The notes beneath the pieces were generated by a model. It did not search any database and was not told where the DNA came from. It worked only from the letters and a program-made list of their open reading frames with translations. Shown here one piece after another: positions 17,872 to 26,247 of a DNA stretch of 64,000 nt. The DNA is from Bacilli bacterium (GTDB taxonomy: Bacteria > Bacillota_I > Bacilli_A > RFN20 > CAG-826). Numbering within the stretch: the stretch's first letter is position 1; each line of letters begins with the position of its first letter. Location: contig CAAGAN010000006.1 of the NCBI GenBank assembly GCA_900767825.1, forward strand, positions 73,396-137,395, written 5' to 3'. A program made the position numbers and the translations under genes.

Positions 17872-18759
17872 ATGAAAAAACACTTTATACCCTTAATCTT
17901 GTCTTCCTTCTTTATTTGTTCTTGTAATGAAGCAGTGACATCTCCTTTTGATAATTCTAAAGATTCTTCTATCGAATTAAGTAGCAAAATAACTACTCCC
18001 GAATCTAGTGAAACAAAAGAAGATTCAATTTCTATAGATACATCAAGCGTCTCTTCAAGTTCGACCGATCAAGCTGCTACTTGGAGAGAAGAATCGATTA
18101 ATTCGATGAAGAAATACCTAAAAGGATTCGATTTACTCCCTTTCCCAAATGGATTTAGTTCAAATTACATCGATGCTAGCGGGGCTGATCAAGATGGAGA
18201 TTCTTTCTATGTATATGATTTTCTTAAGGAAAATATTTCTTCAAGCTATGAAAAGCAACTGATAGAAGCAGGATTTCAAGAAGGCTATATTGACGGTGAA
18301 TTCAAGGGAATTGTCTACTGGATCTTAAATCCTGGAACCAATGACATTATCTATGTACAAGGTGAACTAGTTTATCCAAATACGGCTTATTCTAGATATG
18401 ATATCTTTGCTTGGTATGAGGTCGGAGCTCCCAAAAAAGAAACTTTCCCATATGAAGAAATAAATTCTTTCTTTGGGGTTAACAATATAAGTCAAGAAAA
18501 TTTGCCGTCATTCCAACTCTCAGCTGGAGAAAAATACGACTATTATTCATCTAGTGCTTTCTATTACGTTGGAGGGAACTTCTCTAAAGAAATAAACGAT
18601 TCTATCTTTGTTTCTAGTTATGAATCTTCCTTAACTAAAGCAGGTTATGAAGCCAAAGACGGAACAGCCATCAATTCTTCTATCGGATTAAAGGTTGAAT
18701 ACATGGCTACTCAAGGATATTTCCTTCTCCAATTATCAAAACTAGTATTATCAAATTAA
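17872..18759 (+). CDS. Hypothetical lipoprotein with Ser/Thr-rich linker
   Basis: This 295-aa protein has a lipoprotein signal peptide: Lys-Lys start, hydrophobic core and Cys at about residue 18 (SSFFICSCNE). It is followed by a Ser/Glu/Asp/Thr-rich linker to about residue 65. The mature domain (70-295) shows two related halves containing LLPFPNGF/YIDASGAD and FQLSAGEKYDYYSSSAFYYVGG, suggesting duplicated small alpha/beta domains. The function is not recognisable. It is attached to the outer face of the membrane. A TTAGGA-type ribosome site precedes the ATG. Confidence 0.7.
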   Translation: MKKHFIPLILSSFFICSCNEAVTSPFDNSKDSSIELSSKITTPESSETKEDSISIDTSSVSSSSTDQAATWREESINSMKKYLKGFDLLPFPNGFSSNYIDASGADQDGDSFYVYDFLKENISSSYEKQLIEAGFQEGYIDGEFKGIVYWILNPGTNDIIYVQGELVYPNTAYSRYDIFAWYEVGAPKKETFPYEEINSFFGVNNISQENLPSFQLSAGEKYDYYSSSAFYYVGGNFSKEINDSIFVSSYESSLTKAGYEAKDGTAINSSIGLKVEYMATQGYFLLQLSKLVLSN

Positions 18760-18791
18760 ATATAATTTGCTAATGGAGTATATTATTTGAG

Positions 18792-18816
18792 ATAGTTTTC
18801 CTTTTTAGGAAACTAT
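18792..18816 (+). terminator. Weak hairpin between two genes
   Basis: ATAGTTTTCC (18792-18801) pairs with AGGAAACTAT (18807-18816) across a short T loop, with one bulge. The T-run after it is poor, so it may be an attenuator or processing hairpin rather than a full terminator. Confidence 0.3.
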
Positions 18817-18838
18817 ATATGTTTTAAAATTAGAAAAT

Positions 18839-20746
18839 ATGAGCAAAGTTTACATCCAGTTATTAAAAGAAATAGGACATCTTCAAGAAAAAGAAATCAA
18901 GAAAGCCTCTATTAGTAAAAACGGTTCTTATGTAGTTACTGATAAAGGGGACTCTTATTACTTAAATAAAGAGAGCAATTCTTTTGTCGTCCTCCAAGAA
19001 GGCCACACGAGCATCAAAGAACTTGATGAATATTTTTCTTCACCTTTAGGAAAGAAGCTTCCTATTAGGCAAGAGATAGATGAAGATAGAAAATCATTAA
19101 AATACAGTCTAACTTTAAAACAATTAAAAAGCCTTATTGAAACTAGTTATACAAATGGGGACTTAGAGAAAATCGACTGGAAAGAATTTGTTTTTGCTGC
19201 AATAAATATAGACCCTTATTTATATAAAATCGAAAATAATAACGGCGAAGATCCTAATGACTTATTCTTTGGCAAAGAGTCTCATATTGTCTATATTTTT
19301 CTAGACGATTTATTCTTTCTAGACGTGAATAATATCTATTCCATCCATGAATTCATGGTCGAACTAAATAATGCTTATTCATCACTAAATAAGAAGCCGG
19401 ATGAAAGACAATTCTCCTTGTCCATGTTAAATGCAATATCATCATCTAGACGTGTTAAGGATTTGTTCCAAAACCCTTCTAATGAAGATAATTATTTCTT
19501 GATCAAGAAGATTTTAGAGACCATGAGCGAGAAATATTTTAATATCGACGCGCTTGATGAAACTGCTAATAACCATTATCTAGGCAATGCTTTTGAAGCG
19601 CCTGATTTAGATTCGGCAGAAAAAGAATTGGATATACTTTTAAATAACGGAGAGGAAAGCGCGGCTAAATTACTTGGCTATCTATCATTAAATAAAAATA
19701 ACGGACAAGGTGATTTAGATAGTGCTTTGCTATTCTTCTTAGTTAGCGGTTGCTTTAACTGCAAAGAATCAAAGATGAAAGTAGGGGATATCCTTTCTAA
19801 TAGCGAATCGACTTATTATTCTCCTGCTTTAGCATCTAAACTTTATAAAACCCTTTATCCAGACGCTTATTTTTCCTTTCTAGATGGGAATGATTACGAT
19901 TCTTTATATCCTGAATTAGCCTATAGGGCTGCAAATACATATCTAGATGAAAAATATGGCGAGATAAACAAAGAAGCCGCATTATGCTTCCTTTTGTTCG
20001 CCTCTTTTGCTATTAAAAGAAGAATAACAAACTGTGGAACCCTTTTCTTAGACGAACCTCTTGCTAATGAAATCGGAGATAAATTAGATAGCTATGCAGA
20101 AGAAGAAATTAAGCCTACATATAAAATTAAAAACATCCAGGAATGCTTTTATTCATTTGGTCAAATAAAGTTCAAATATAAATTCTCGATAATATCTTCA
20201 ATTGAATATGAAGATGATGGATTTATAAAGATGACTTTAATGACTTTTAATGAAAATAATTTCACTTCATATGAAGATGGAACTATTTTCTATTGCCTTC
20301 CAAGAATCAAAAGAGCAGTGATGGATACTAAATTTGTATTTAGATTCAAAGCCGATTCTTCTTTTGATTTGAAGTATCATAACAAGGTAGTCAATTCAGT
20401 CGAATTATCCCCAACAAATAATGAAAATGAATTCGTTTTATGGATAAATGTTGGCTATTCAAAACAAAGGAAAGCCTATTTAGTAAAAGATGCCGAAATA
20501 GTAGTTCCTGATCATATATTAAATGAAAAGAAAGTCAGGATAGCATCAGTTAATTCGAATATACCAAATTCTTCTAGCATAAGGGATTATATTTGCCTTG
20601 ATGAGAATATTAAGCCTAATGACATGGTTTATTTGACTTCTAAAAGCAAGACTCCGTTAAAGGTAATTTCCATTAGGGAAGTCTATCCATCTAGTTTGCC
20701 TTTGCCTATAGATACCTATGGCAAGATTTTTAAGAAAAAAGACTAG
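18839..20746 (+). CDS. Large hypothetical protein with Sel1-like repeats
   Basis: At 635 aa the protein is cytoplasmic by appearance, with no signal or membrane segment. The middle part (about 255-360) resembles Sel1/TPR helices: a NNGEESAAKLLGYLSLNKNNGQGDLDSALLFF unit and a second with ASKLYKTLYPDAYFSFLDGN. The C-terminal third is beta-rich (about 430-630). I cannot assign a function. Its stop codon TAG (20744-20746) is half supplied by the insertion sequence: T20744 is the last base of the target duplication, and AG are the first bases of the element. The right-hand copy of the target continues into GA, so the pre-insertion stop was TGA and the protein is unchanged. Confidence 0.65.
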   Translation: MSKVYIQLLKEIGHLQEKEIKKASISKNGSYVVTDKGDSYYLNKESNSFVVLQEGHTSIKELDEYFSSPLGKKLPIRQEIDEDRKSLKYSLTLKQLKSLIETSYTNGDLEKIDWKEFVFAAINIDPYLYKIENNNGEDPNDLFFGKESHIVYIFLDDLFFLDVNNIYSIHEFMVELNNAYSSLNKKPDERQFSLSMLNAISSSRRVKDLFQNPSNEDNYFLIKKILETMSEKYFNIDALDETANNHYLGNAFEAPDLDSAEKELDILLNNGEESAAKLLGYLSLNKNNGQGDLDSALLFFLVSGCFNCKESKMKVGDILSNSESTYYSPALASKLYKTLYPDAYFSFLDGNDYDSLYPELAYRAANTYLDEKYGEINKEAALCFLLFASFAIKRRITNCGTLFLDEPLANEIGDKLDSYAEEEIKPTYKIKNIQECFYSFGQIKFKYKFSIISSIEYEDDGFIKMTLMTFNENNFTSYEDGTIFYCLPRIKRAVMDTKFVFRFKADSSFDLKYHNKVVNSVELSPTNNENEFVLWINVGYSKQRKAYLVKDAEIVVPDHILNEKKVRIASVNSNIPNSSSIRDYICLDENIKPNDMVYLTSKSKTPLKVISIREVYPSSLPLPIDTYGKIFKKKD

Positions 20747-20771
20747 ATAGAGAACCAAATGTTGGATAAAT
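20745..20771 (+). repeat. Left terminal inverted repeat of the IS
   Basis: Twenty-seven bases identical to the reverse complement of 21891-21917. Immediately preceded by the 12-bp target duplication. Confidence 0.93.
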
Positions 20772-20784
20772 CTATGTGCTATAA

Positions 20785-20883
20785 TAAGCGTGCCAAACAA
20801 TCAAGCATAATTGGGAGACACGCTTAGATTGGTTGTTTGGCGATAACCCTTCCCTGAGTGTGGCTCCCAATTGTGCGGAAGGG
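20785..20883 (+). promoter_or_regulatory. Self-complementary leader of the transposase gene, probable translation control
   Basis: Four complementary pairs are interlaced in under 100 bases. A: TAAGCGTG 20785-20792 with 20819-20826. B: GCCAAACAA 20792-20800 with 20833-20841. C: AATTGGGAG 20809-20817 with 20864-20872. D: CCCTTCC 20847-20853 with 20877-20883. Pair D covers the ribosome site GGAAGGG of the transposase (ATG 20891). A and B cross and share a base, and C crosses all the others. They therefore either form pseudoknots or are alternative folds. A TATAAT-like box is at 20780-20785. The structure could block translation from read-through transcripts. Confidence 0.6.
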
Positions 20884-20890
20884 ATTTTTT

Positions 20891-21883
20891 ATGCTTTCAG
20901 CACAAGAACTGTCATCTATGGCGGACACCGATTTGGAAAGGCTCTCAGGGCTGGTCAATGCCGAGATTGCGAGAAGGCAGCGGGGTAGAGCCAGGTTCGA
21001 GAAGGCCACTTTGTCAAGGAAGTACAAGCGTGACCCACGGTGCCCTTACTGCAAGTCTGCCGCCTGCAGGGACGGAAGGAGGCACGATGGCGTCCAGAGG
21101 TACGTTTGCAAGTCATGCGGAAGACATTTCTCCGACACCTCGTCGACATCGCTTTCGTCATCGAAGCTCGATACCGGTACGATAGCGACGGTAGTGTCGC
21201 TAATAATGTACGATTGCCCGAATTGGGTCGTGGCAAAGGTGGCTTCCGTGAGCGAAAGGACTGCGCAATACTGGCGCGATAGGTGCCTTGATGCCGCGAA
21301 TTCGTGGGCATCCGAGGGTAGCCTGCGTGGCACGGTATGGATCGACGAGATGAGGTTTGCGCCGACGAGGGCAAGCGAATCCGAAGTCGAGAGGAACGTA
21401 ACCTACAATGGTACCATAGCAAAGGACTGCTACCTCGAGGTGGCGTTCGACTCCCATGGCAACGGGTTCTACACCATGTTTGCGAAGGCCGGCATGCCAA
21501 GCCGCGAAATGGTATGTTCGGCGCTGGCGCATAGGATAGAGCCAAAGGCGAGGCTGATACACGACGGGGCGCGCTGCCACAACATGCTCGTAAGGGAGAG
21601 GTCCCTCGAGGATATCTGGTGCAAGTTCGTCCCGGGGGACAGCGAATACGAAACGAGGATGAAGCTGATGAGCAACTGCTGTTCGTATATCAGGCATTCC
21701 TTCGAGGCACATGTGGGAATCAGGTACTCTAAGATAGAGTCGTATGCCAACTTCTTCCTGTATCGTTGGTCTCACGTCAGGAAGCATGGCATGAAAACGT
21801 CAATAGAATACCTCCTTGCCAGGGTTGCAGGTACGGAAAAGAAGATAAACTGCAGCCTTCCAAAGGAAAAAGATGCCAACTGA
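20891..21883 (+). CDS. Transposase, IS1595/ISXO2-like
   Basis: This is a DDE-type transposase, 330 aa from ATG 20891, which has GGAAGGG upstream; a GTG at 20858 is in frame but lies inside the structured leader. The N-terminal zinc ribbon reads CPYCKSAACRDG...RYVCKSCGRHFSD (four Cys). A helix-turn-helix follows (WVVAKVASVSERTAQYWRDR). The catalytic core starts at TVWIDEMRF (first Asp), has LIHDGARCHN (second Asp), and ends around RHSFEAHVGIRYSKIESYANFFLYRW. It cuts and joins the element's ends. It is GC-rich and unrelated in codon use to its neighbours. It ends eight bases before the right inverted repeat. Confidence 0.88.
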   Translation: MLSAQELSSMADTDLERLSGLVNAEIARRQRGRARFEKATLSRKYKRDPRCPYCKSAACRDGRRHDGVQRYVCKSCGRHFSDTSSTSLSSSKLDTGTIATVVSLIMYDCPNWVVAKVASVSERTAQYWRDRCLDAANSWASEGSLRGTVWIDEMRFAPTRASESEVERNVTYNGTIAKDCYLEVAFDSHGNGFYTMFAKAGMPSREMVCSALAHRIEPKARLIHDGARCHNMLVRERSLEDIWCKFVPGDSEYETRMKLMSNCCSYIRHSFEAHVGIRYSKIESYANFFLYRWSHVRKHGMKTSIEYLLARVAGTEKKINCSLPKEKDAN

Positions 21884-21890
21884 AGCCCAT

Positions 21891-21917
21891 ATTTATCCAA
21901 CATTTGGTTCTCTATCT
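21891..21917 (-). repeat. Right terminal inverted repeat of the IS
   Basis: Perfect inverse of the left end. It begins eight bases after the transposase stop codon and is immediately followed by the second copy of the 12-bp target duplication. Confidence 0.93.
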
Positions 21918-21983
21918 AGAAAAAAGACTGATTTTTGCCGAATTTAATTTAAATTTTTGCTTCTAGGTATAGAATAACTTCTT

Positions 21984-23285
21984 ATGAAAAAGCAAAAGAA
22001 GACATTGCAGCAAAAAATCAATTATAGGAAATATCATCAACCGAATAGGTTTATTTACTCATTCCTTAAAAGGTTAGTAATCGATAAAATTCTAGCCCCT
22101 AAATATAATATCCATTATGAAATAATAGATGATATCAACAAAGAAAAAGGCCCTTGCTTCCTTATCTTTAACCATCAATCTAGAATTGATTATGTCTGGA
22201 ATGTGCAGGCAACTTATCCTAGAAGGCTAAATTTTGTTACTGGATATAATGAATTCTTTAGGTCGCATTTGCACTTCATCCTTAAATTAGCAAACGCCAT
22301 ACCAAAGAAGAACTTTACTATCGATATGCCTGCGATGAGGGCTATTGATAGCATTATTAAACAAAATGGGGTAGTTTGTTTTTCTCATGAAGGAATGTCT
22401 TCAATTTCAGGTCATAACCAGCCAGTCGTCTCTGGAACCGGCAAATTCATTAAGCATTATGGGATACCAGTATATTTGCTTCATACCGAAGGTGCTTTTT
22501 TGACCAATACCAAAACTTGCCTAGATGAAAGAAAAGGAAGAATAAATGCAAAATTAAGTATCCTTTTCAGTAAGGAAGATCTAAAGAATCTAAGTGCAGA
22601 TGAAATAGAAGACAAAATAAATCTAGCACTTACCCATGATGACTATGAATGGAATAAGATTAACCAAATCCATTACGAAACTCATGGCCATATTGCTAAA
22701 GATACCCATTATATTTGCTATAAATGTCCTAGTTGTGGCGAAGAATTCTCCATGGCTGATACTGATGATACAATCTATTGCTCTAAATGTGGCTGTGGGG
22801 CCAAAATAGATGATACTTATTCCTTGTCCCCATTAACAAAAGAATCGGTTTTGCCTACGACTTTATCCAATTGGTTTGATTTAGAAAGAAAAGCCGTTTA
22901 CAAAGAAATAAAAGATAACCCTAATTATGAATTCAAAGAGCACGTTAAATTAGGGAAACTCGACCCTTTTAAAACCTTAAAGGATATGAAAACTGCGATT
23001 GTCTGTGGGGAAGGGGAGATAACTATCAACCACGAAGGACTCTTCTATAACGGGACTAAAGATAATGAGCCATTTTCATTTAAACTCGATTATGATGAGA
23101 TAAATACATTTGGTATGCCTACCGATACAAGTTATTTGGCTTTGTATTATGCAGGTAATTATTATGATTTATATCCAACTAGGCCAACTAGCATTAAAAT
23201 GCTTCTATTAGTAGAAGAGATGCATAGGCTCCACGTAAATAAGTGGAAACCACTTAAAAACGAAGCCTGGATATATCAAGATTAG
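21984..23285 (+). CDS. PlsC-type lysophospholipid acyltransferase with zinc ribbon
   Basis: The protein (433 aa) has an acyltransferase domain at about residues 40-220. The block I catalytic motif HX4D is NHQSRIDY (about 61-68). Later blocks are FVTGYNEFFRSH, VVCFSHEGMSSISG and VYLLHTEGAFLT. It should transfer acyl chains to lysophosphatidic acid or a similar acceptor during phospholipid synthesis. Unusually, it continues with a four-Cys zinc ribbon, CPSCGEEF...CSKCGCG (about 250-272), and a C-terminal domain of some 140 residues. The gene starts shortly after the IS right end, and its original promoter may have been displaced. Confidence 0.82.
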   Translation: MKKQKKTLQQKINYRKYHQPNRFIYSFLKRLVIDKILAPKYNIHYEIIDDINKEKGPCFLIFNHQSRIDYVWNVQATYPRRLNFVTGYNEFFRSHLHFILKLANAIPKKNFTIDMPAMRAIDSIIKQNGVVCFSHEGMSSISGHNQPVVSGTGKFIKHYGIPVYLLHTEGAFLTNTKTCLDERKGRINAKLSILFSKEDLKNLSADEIEDKINLALTHDDYEWNKINQIHYETHGHIAKDTHYICYKCPSCGEEFSMADTDDTIYCSKCGCGAKIDDTYSLSPLTKESVLPTTLSNWFDLERKAVYKEIKDNPNYEFKEHVKLGKLDPFKTLKDMKTAIVCGEGEITINHEGLFYNGTKDNEPFSFKLDYDEINTFGMPTDTSYLALYYAGNYYDLYPTRPTSIKMLLLVEEMHRLHVNKWKPLKNEAWIYQD

Positions 23286-24107
23286 TTATTTCTTTAATTC
23301 GGTTATGGCTTTAGAAATCTTATCAAGGTATCTGCCTTCATAATTTTCTATTTGCCCTTTATCGCATAAAGAAGCTAGATTTGGGTCAATTGGCAAATAG
23401 TCGACATTCTTAATGTCATAAGTTGCGGCAAGTTGCTCAATGTTAGCTTTCCCGAATGGATAGATCTTTTCGCCACAATGCGGGCATTCGCAATAAGACA
23501 TATTGGAAACTATCCCTAATACAGGAACATCCATCATCTTTGCCATTCTTAAAGCCTTTTCTACGATTAAAGATACCAAATCCTGAGGAGAAGTAACGAT
23601 AACAATCGCATCGACTGGGATATATTGGAAAACAGTAAGAGGGACATCTCCTGTTCCTGGTGGCATGTCTATATATAATTCATCAACATCTCCATAATCG
23701 ACATCAGAGAAGAATTGCTGAATTAAGGAAGAGATTACTGGTCCTCTCCAAATGACAGGCTCGGCTTTATCATCGGTTAATTCGTTTAATGATATTGTCT
23801 TGATGCCTGTTTTTGATAAAACTGGGAAAATAGTAGTTTCGGTCCCAGTAGCCATTTCATTAATTCCAAAAATAGTTGGAATGGATGGGCCAGTAACATC
23901 AGCGTCCATCAAGGCTACATTTTTATTTTCCCTTCTGGCGTTTACTGCAAGTAAAGAAGTGGTAAGAGATTTGCCTACCCCACCTTTACCTGATACAACT
24001 GCAATAATCTTTTTGATGCTAGAGCCTTCATGTGGCTTTAGCTTTTCAATTTTTCTTTCTGCACATTCTTTTGAACAAGATGAACACTTTCCGTCGCAAT
24101 TACTCAT
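23286..24107 (-). CDS. Mrp/NBP35-family P-loop ATPase (Fe-S cluster carrier)
   Basis: At 273 aa this is an iron-sulfur carrier ATPase of the Mrp/NBP35/ApbC group. The N-terminus has a Cys cluster (CDGKCSSCSKEC), typical of NBP35-like forms. The deviant Walker A is GKGGVGKS (about residues 40-47). DADVTGPSIPTIFG and the DMPPGTGD motif (about 147-154) are diagnostic. The CxxC for cluster binding is CECPHCGE near 210. It shares a 4-bp overlap with the CBS-domain gene upstream. It likely delivers [4Fe-4S] clusters to target enzymes. Confidence 0.92.
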   Translation of the reverse strand: MSNCDGKCSSCSKECAERKIEKLKPHEGSSIKKIIAVVSGKGGVGKSLTTSLLAVNARRENKNVALMDADVTGPSIPTIFGINEMATGTETTIFPVLSKTGIKTISLNELTDDKAEPVIWRGPVISSLIQQFFSDVDYGDVDELYIDMPPGTGDVPLTVFQYIPVDAIVIVTSPQDLVSLIVEKALRMAKMMDVPVLGIVSNMSYCECPHCGEKIYPFGKANIEQLAATYDIKNVDYLPIDPNLASLCDKGQIENYEGRYLDKISKAITELKK

Positions 24108-24517
24108 TTCTTCTTACCTTCTAATATCATGTTTTTTAGATGGAAAATTAATTTCCTTCTAGTGATAATCCCCTCGAATTCGCCTTTTTTGTTAACGATA
24201 GGGACGAAATTCTGATTGGCAATAAGATCGACCAAATCGGCAACCTCGGATTCAATCGGGGCACATATTATTAGTCGTTCGGTTTCAATAGAAGTAAGTG
24301 GCGACTTAAGTGCCTTTTCAAGTGAATTTGATTCCATGATGCTCTTTAAGATATCTAAAGTAGATAAAGAATAAAGATATCTACCAGATTCTCTTTCTAG
24401 AACTGGAATCATGGTGAAATGTGATTCGCTTAGCTTTTTGTAGCATTCTTGCAAATCCATGTCGTTATAAAGACAAGTTACTTTGTCTTTGCTAGTCATT
24501 AATTCTTTTGCTTTCAT
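24104..24517 (-). CDS. CBS-domain pair protein
   Basis: This 137-aa protein consists almost only of two CBS domains (about residues 1-60 and 70-130), opening with MKAKELMTSKDKVTCLYNDMDLQECYKKL and containing FVPIVNKKGEFEGIITRRKL. CBS pairs bind adenine nucleotides and act as energy or ligand sensors. The stop overlaps the start of the Mrp-type ATPase by 4 bp (ATGA), so the two are co-translated. A role in sensing for that Fe-S protein is only a guess from context. It is divergent from the metal-exporter gene at 24585. Confidence 0.82.
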   Translation of the reverse strand: MKAKELMTSKDKVTCLYNDMDLQECYKKLSESHFTMIPVLERESGRYLYSLSTLDILKSIMESNSLEKALKSPLTSIETERLIICAPIESEVADLVDLIANQNFVPIVNKKGEFEGIITRRKLIFHLKNMILEGKKK

Positions 24518-24584
24518 GTCTTTATTATAACCAATTTATAAATAATAAGTAGGGGGGTTGACAAAGGTAGTAAACTATTTTTGT

Positions 24585-25454
24585 ATGTTAGAAGTATTTT
24601 TAGATGCATTAATTGATTCGGCTAAAATATTAGCCTTTGTGTTTATCTTTCATTTCCTTTTTTCTTTTGTTGAAGATAAAGTCGTTAGAATATTAGAAGG
24701 GAAGAAAAGATTAGGCCCGGTAGTGGGAAGTGTATTCGGACTTATCCCAGAATGTGGGACTTCTATTGTTGCTTCTTCTTTATTTGGCCATGGGCATATA
24801 AGTATAGGGACATTAGTAGCCGTATTCTTATCTTGCTCAGATGAAGCCTTGCCAATATTATTTTCTTCATTTTCGTCAACATGGTATATGTCTTTTGTCC
24901 TAATTGGATTAAAACTAGGTATTGCTATCATAATTGGATTAACGACTGATTTAATATTCTTCAAATTCAATTCGAATATAGATGAGCATCTAGAAGAATG
25001 CGATTATGATGAAGGGGTTCACCATGGGTGCTGTGGACATGAAATCGAGGGTAATGGCAACAAATGGAAAGAACATTTATTACACCCATTGCTACATTCA
25101 TTAAAAGTATTTGGAATTGTATTTGTGCTTAATTTCATATTCGGGACCATTATTTATTATGTAGGGGAAGACAATATATCTAATTTCCTTGTTTCCAATT
25201 TTGCTTTGTCCCCTTTATTAGCTACTTTAGTTGGACTTATTCCAAACTGCGCTTCAAGTGTTCTTCTATCGACTTTATACATACAGGGGGCGCTTCCTTT
25301 TGGGGCTTTGCTTTCTGGACTATTAGTAAATGCAGGATTAGGAATGCTTATGTTATTTAAAAATAAGAGCAAGTTAAAGGAGGCTTTAATCGTCTTAGCA
25401 ATCTGTATTGCCTCTTCTTTAATATTCGGCTATGCCTTCTTATATGTATTTTGA
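24585..25454 (+). CDS. Putative heavy-metal exporter (ArsP_2 / manganese transporter-like)
   Basis: This is a polytopic membrane protein with about ten membrane segments, of the putative 10-TM heavy-metal exporter family. The two-fold internal repeat is plain: GSVFGLIPECGTSIVASSLFGHGHISIGTL near residue 50 and VGLIPNCASSVLLSTLYIQGALPFGALLSG near 235. The loop between halves has a metal-ligand-like cluster HLEECDYDEGVHHGCCGHE. I prefer ATG 24585, where family members usually begin (MLEVFLDALIDS). A TTG at 24558 is in frame, but TTGACA there looks more like a -35 box. The transported metal cannot be told from sequence. Confidence 0.78.
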   Translation: MLEVFLDALIDSAKILAFVFIFHFLFSFVEDKVVRILEGKKRLGPVVGSVFGLIPECGTSIVASSLFGHGHISIGTLVAVFLSCSDEALPILFSSFSSTWYMSFVLIGLKLGIAIIIGLTTDLIFFKFNSNIDEHLEECDYDEGVHHGCCGHEIEGNGNKWKEHLLHPLLHSLKVFGIVFVLNFIFGTIIYYVGEDNISNFLVSNFALSPLLATLVGLIPNCASSVLLSTLYIQGALPFGALLSGLLVNAGLGMLMLFKNKSKLKEALIVLAICIASSLIFGYAFLYVF

Positions 25455-25479
25455 TTAGATTAGGAATTATAATTTATCC

Positions 25480-25638
25480 ATGGCTAAATATAGAAAGAAA
25501 TACGTATCAAGAAAACATTCTTCCCTTAGATTAAATAGAAGTGGGGAAGATATTGATATGCTTAATGAAAGAAGATATGAAGAAAAAGGAAGTGGGGCTT
25601 ATTCCACTTCCTATAAAAACCATATCGACGGGGCTTAA
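25480..25638 (+). CDS. Possible small basic protein (52 aa)
   Basis: An ORF with a Lys/Arg-rich start (MAKYRKKYVSRKHSSLRLNR) and a Gly/Ser/Tyr-rich end. It lies just downstream of the metal-exporter gene and overlaps the convergent pyroglutamyl-peptidase gene by four bases. There is no good ribosome site. The interval would otherwise be empty, and codon use fits the neighbourhood. No known family is recognised. Confidence 0.35.
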   Translation: MAKYRKKYVSRKHSSLRLNRSGEDIDMLNERRYEEKGSGAYSTSYKNHIDGA

Positions 25639-26183
25639 TTCATTCCCTCTAGATATTCTATAATCGATTCGATTCCCTCGTTTATTTCTTGCTTGTTCAT
25701 ATCAGACTCAACCGGGATATGTATTAAGAGGGAATTTTTATTTCTAGTAAGGGAAAGATAATAGATCTCATTGCAGATAAATCCGCCGGGATCTAATCCT
25801 AGGCTAGTCTTTATTCCTTTTGATGCAAGATATTGTTCAATGCAACTAGGATTTAAACTGGACATGATGCTTTTTGGACCATCTACGATTATTGGCTCAT
25901 TTGTTTTGCTGACCCCATCATTATCTGGAATAGAAGCATTCATGTTGTTATAGGCATATTGTTCAAGCAAAGGACGATGGGTATAGGGGGAAAGATTGAA
26001 TATCAAGACATGGTCAGGATTATATTCTTCGTATGCCTTAATGAATTCTTCTTTTGCCCTTTTATAGGAAATAGGTAAAACAATTCCTTTAGAATTACCC
26101 TTCGCAAAATCCTTAACAACCGTTTCGCTTGGATTAACAGGATGAGCTGCAAAAGGGGAAAAACCGACAAATAACACTTTCAT
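25635..26183 (-). CDS. pcp: Pyroglutamyl-peptidase I-like cysteine peptidase (C15)
   Basis: At 182 aa this is slightly shorter than the usual ~200. It has the family's opening (VLFVGFSPFAAHPVNPSE). The region around the catalytic Glu is LLEQYAYNNMNASIPDNDG. The Cys site is GGFICNEIYYLSL (Cys about 137), and the His is in LLIHIPVE. All three catalytic residues are therefore present. Such enzymes remove N-terminal pyroglutamate from peptides in the cytoplasm. The typical GLA-GR stretch is replaced by NLSPYTHRP, so substrate preference may differ. A good ribosome site (AGGAGAGA) precedes the start. Confidence 0.8.
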   Translation of the reverse strand: MKVLFVGFSPFAAHPVNPSETVVKDFAKGNSKGIVLPISYKRAKEEFIKAYEEYNPDHVLIFNLSPYTHRPLLEQYAYNNMNASIPDNDGVSKTNEPIIVDGPKSIMSSLNPSCIEQYLASKGIKTSLGLDPGGFICNEIYYLSLTRNKNSLLIHIPVESDMNKQEINEGIESIIEYLEGMN

Positions 26184-26247
26184 GTTGTCTCTCCTTATGT
26201 TCGTGTTTTTATTTTAACGCGAATAGCAAAATGTTGTTAGGGAATTT

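Larger units (their letters stand above)
20733..21929 (+). mobile_element. IS1595/ISXO2-like insertion sequence with perfect ends
   Basis: The element itself is 20745-21917 (1173 bp). Perfect 27-bp terminal inverted repeats lie at 20745-20771 and 21891-21917, starting AGATAGAGAACC. A 12-bp direct repeat AGAAAAAAGACT flanks it at 20733-20744 and 21918-21929, which I read as the target duplication. The interior is far more GC-rich than its neighbours, and codon use differs sharply from all other genes in the window, so it arrived recently from another genomic background. It carries one transposase gene and a self-complementary leader. Perfect ends and an intact ORF suggest it is still mobile. 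The family assignment rests on the zinc-ribbon plus DDE-type transposase. Confidence 0.9.

Noticed and set aside
20955..21787. Long minus-strand ORFs (195-196 codons) inside the insertion sequence
   Set aside because: They are shadows of the GC-rich transposase gene. They lack ribosome sites and protein-like patterns.
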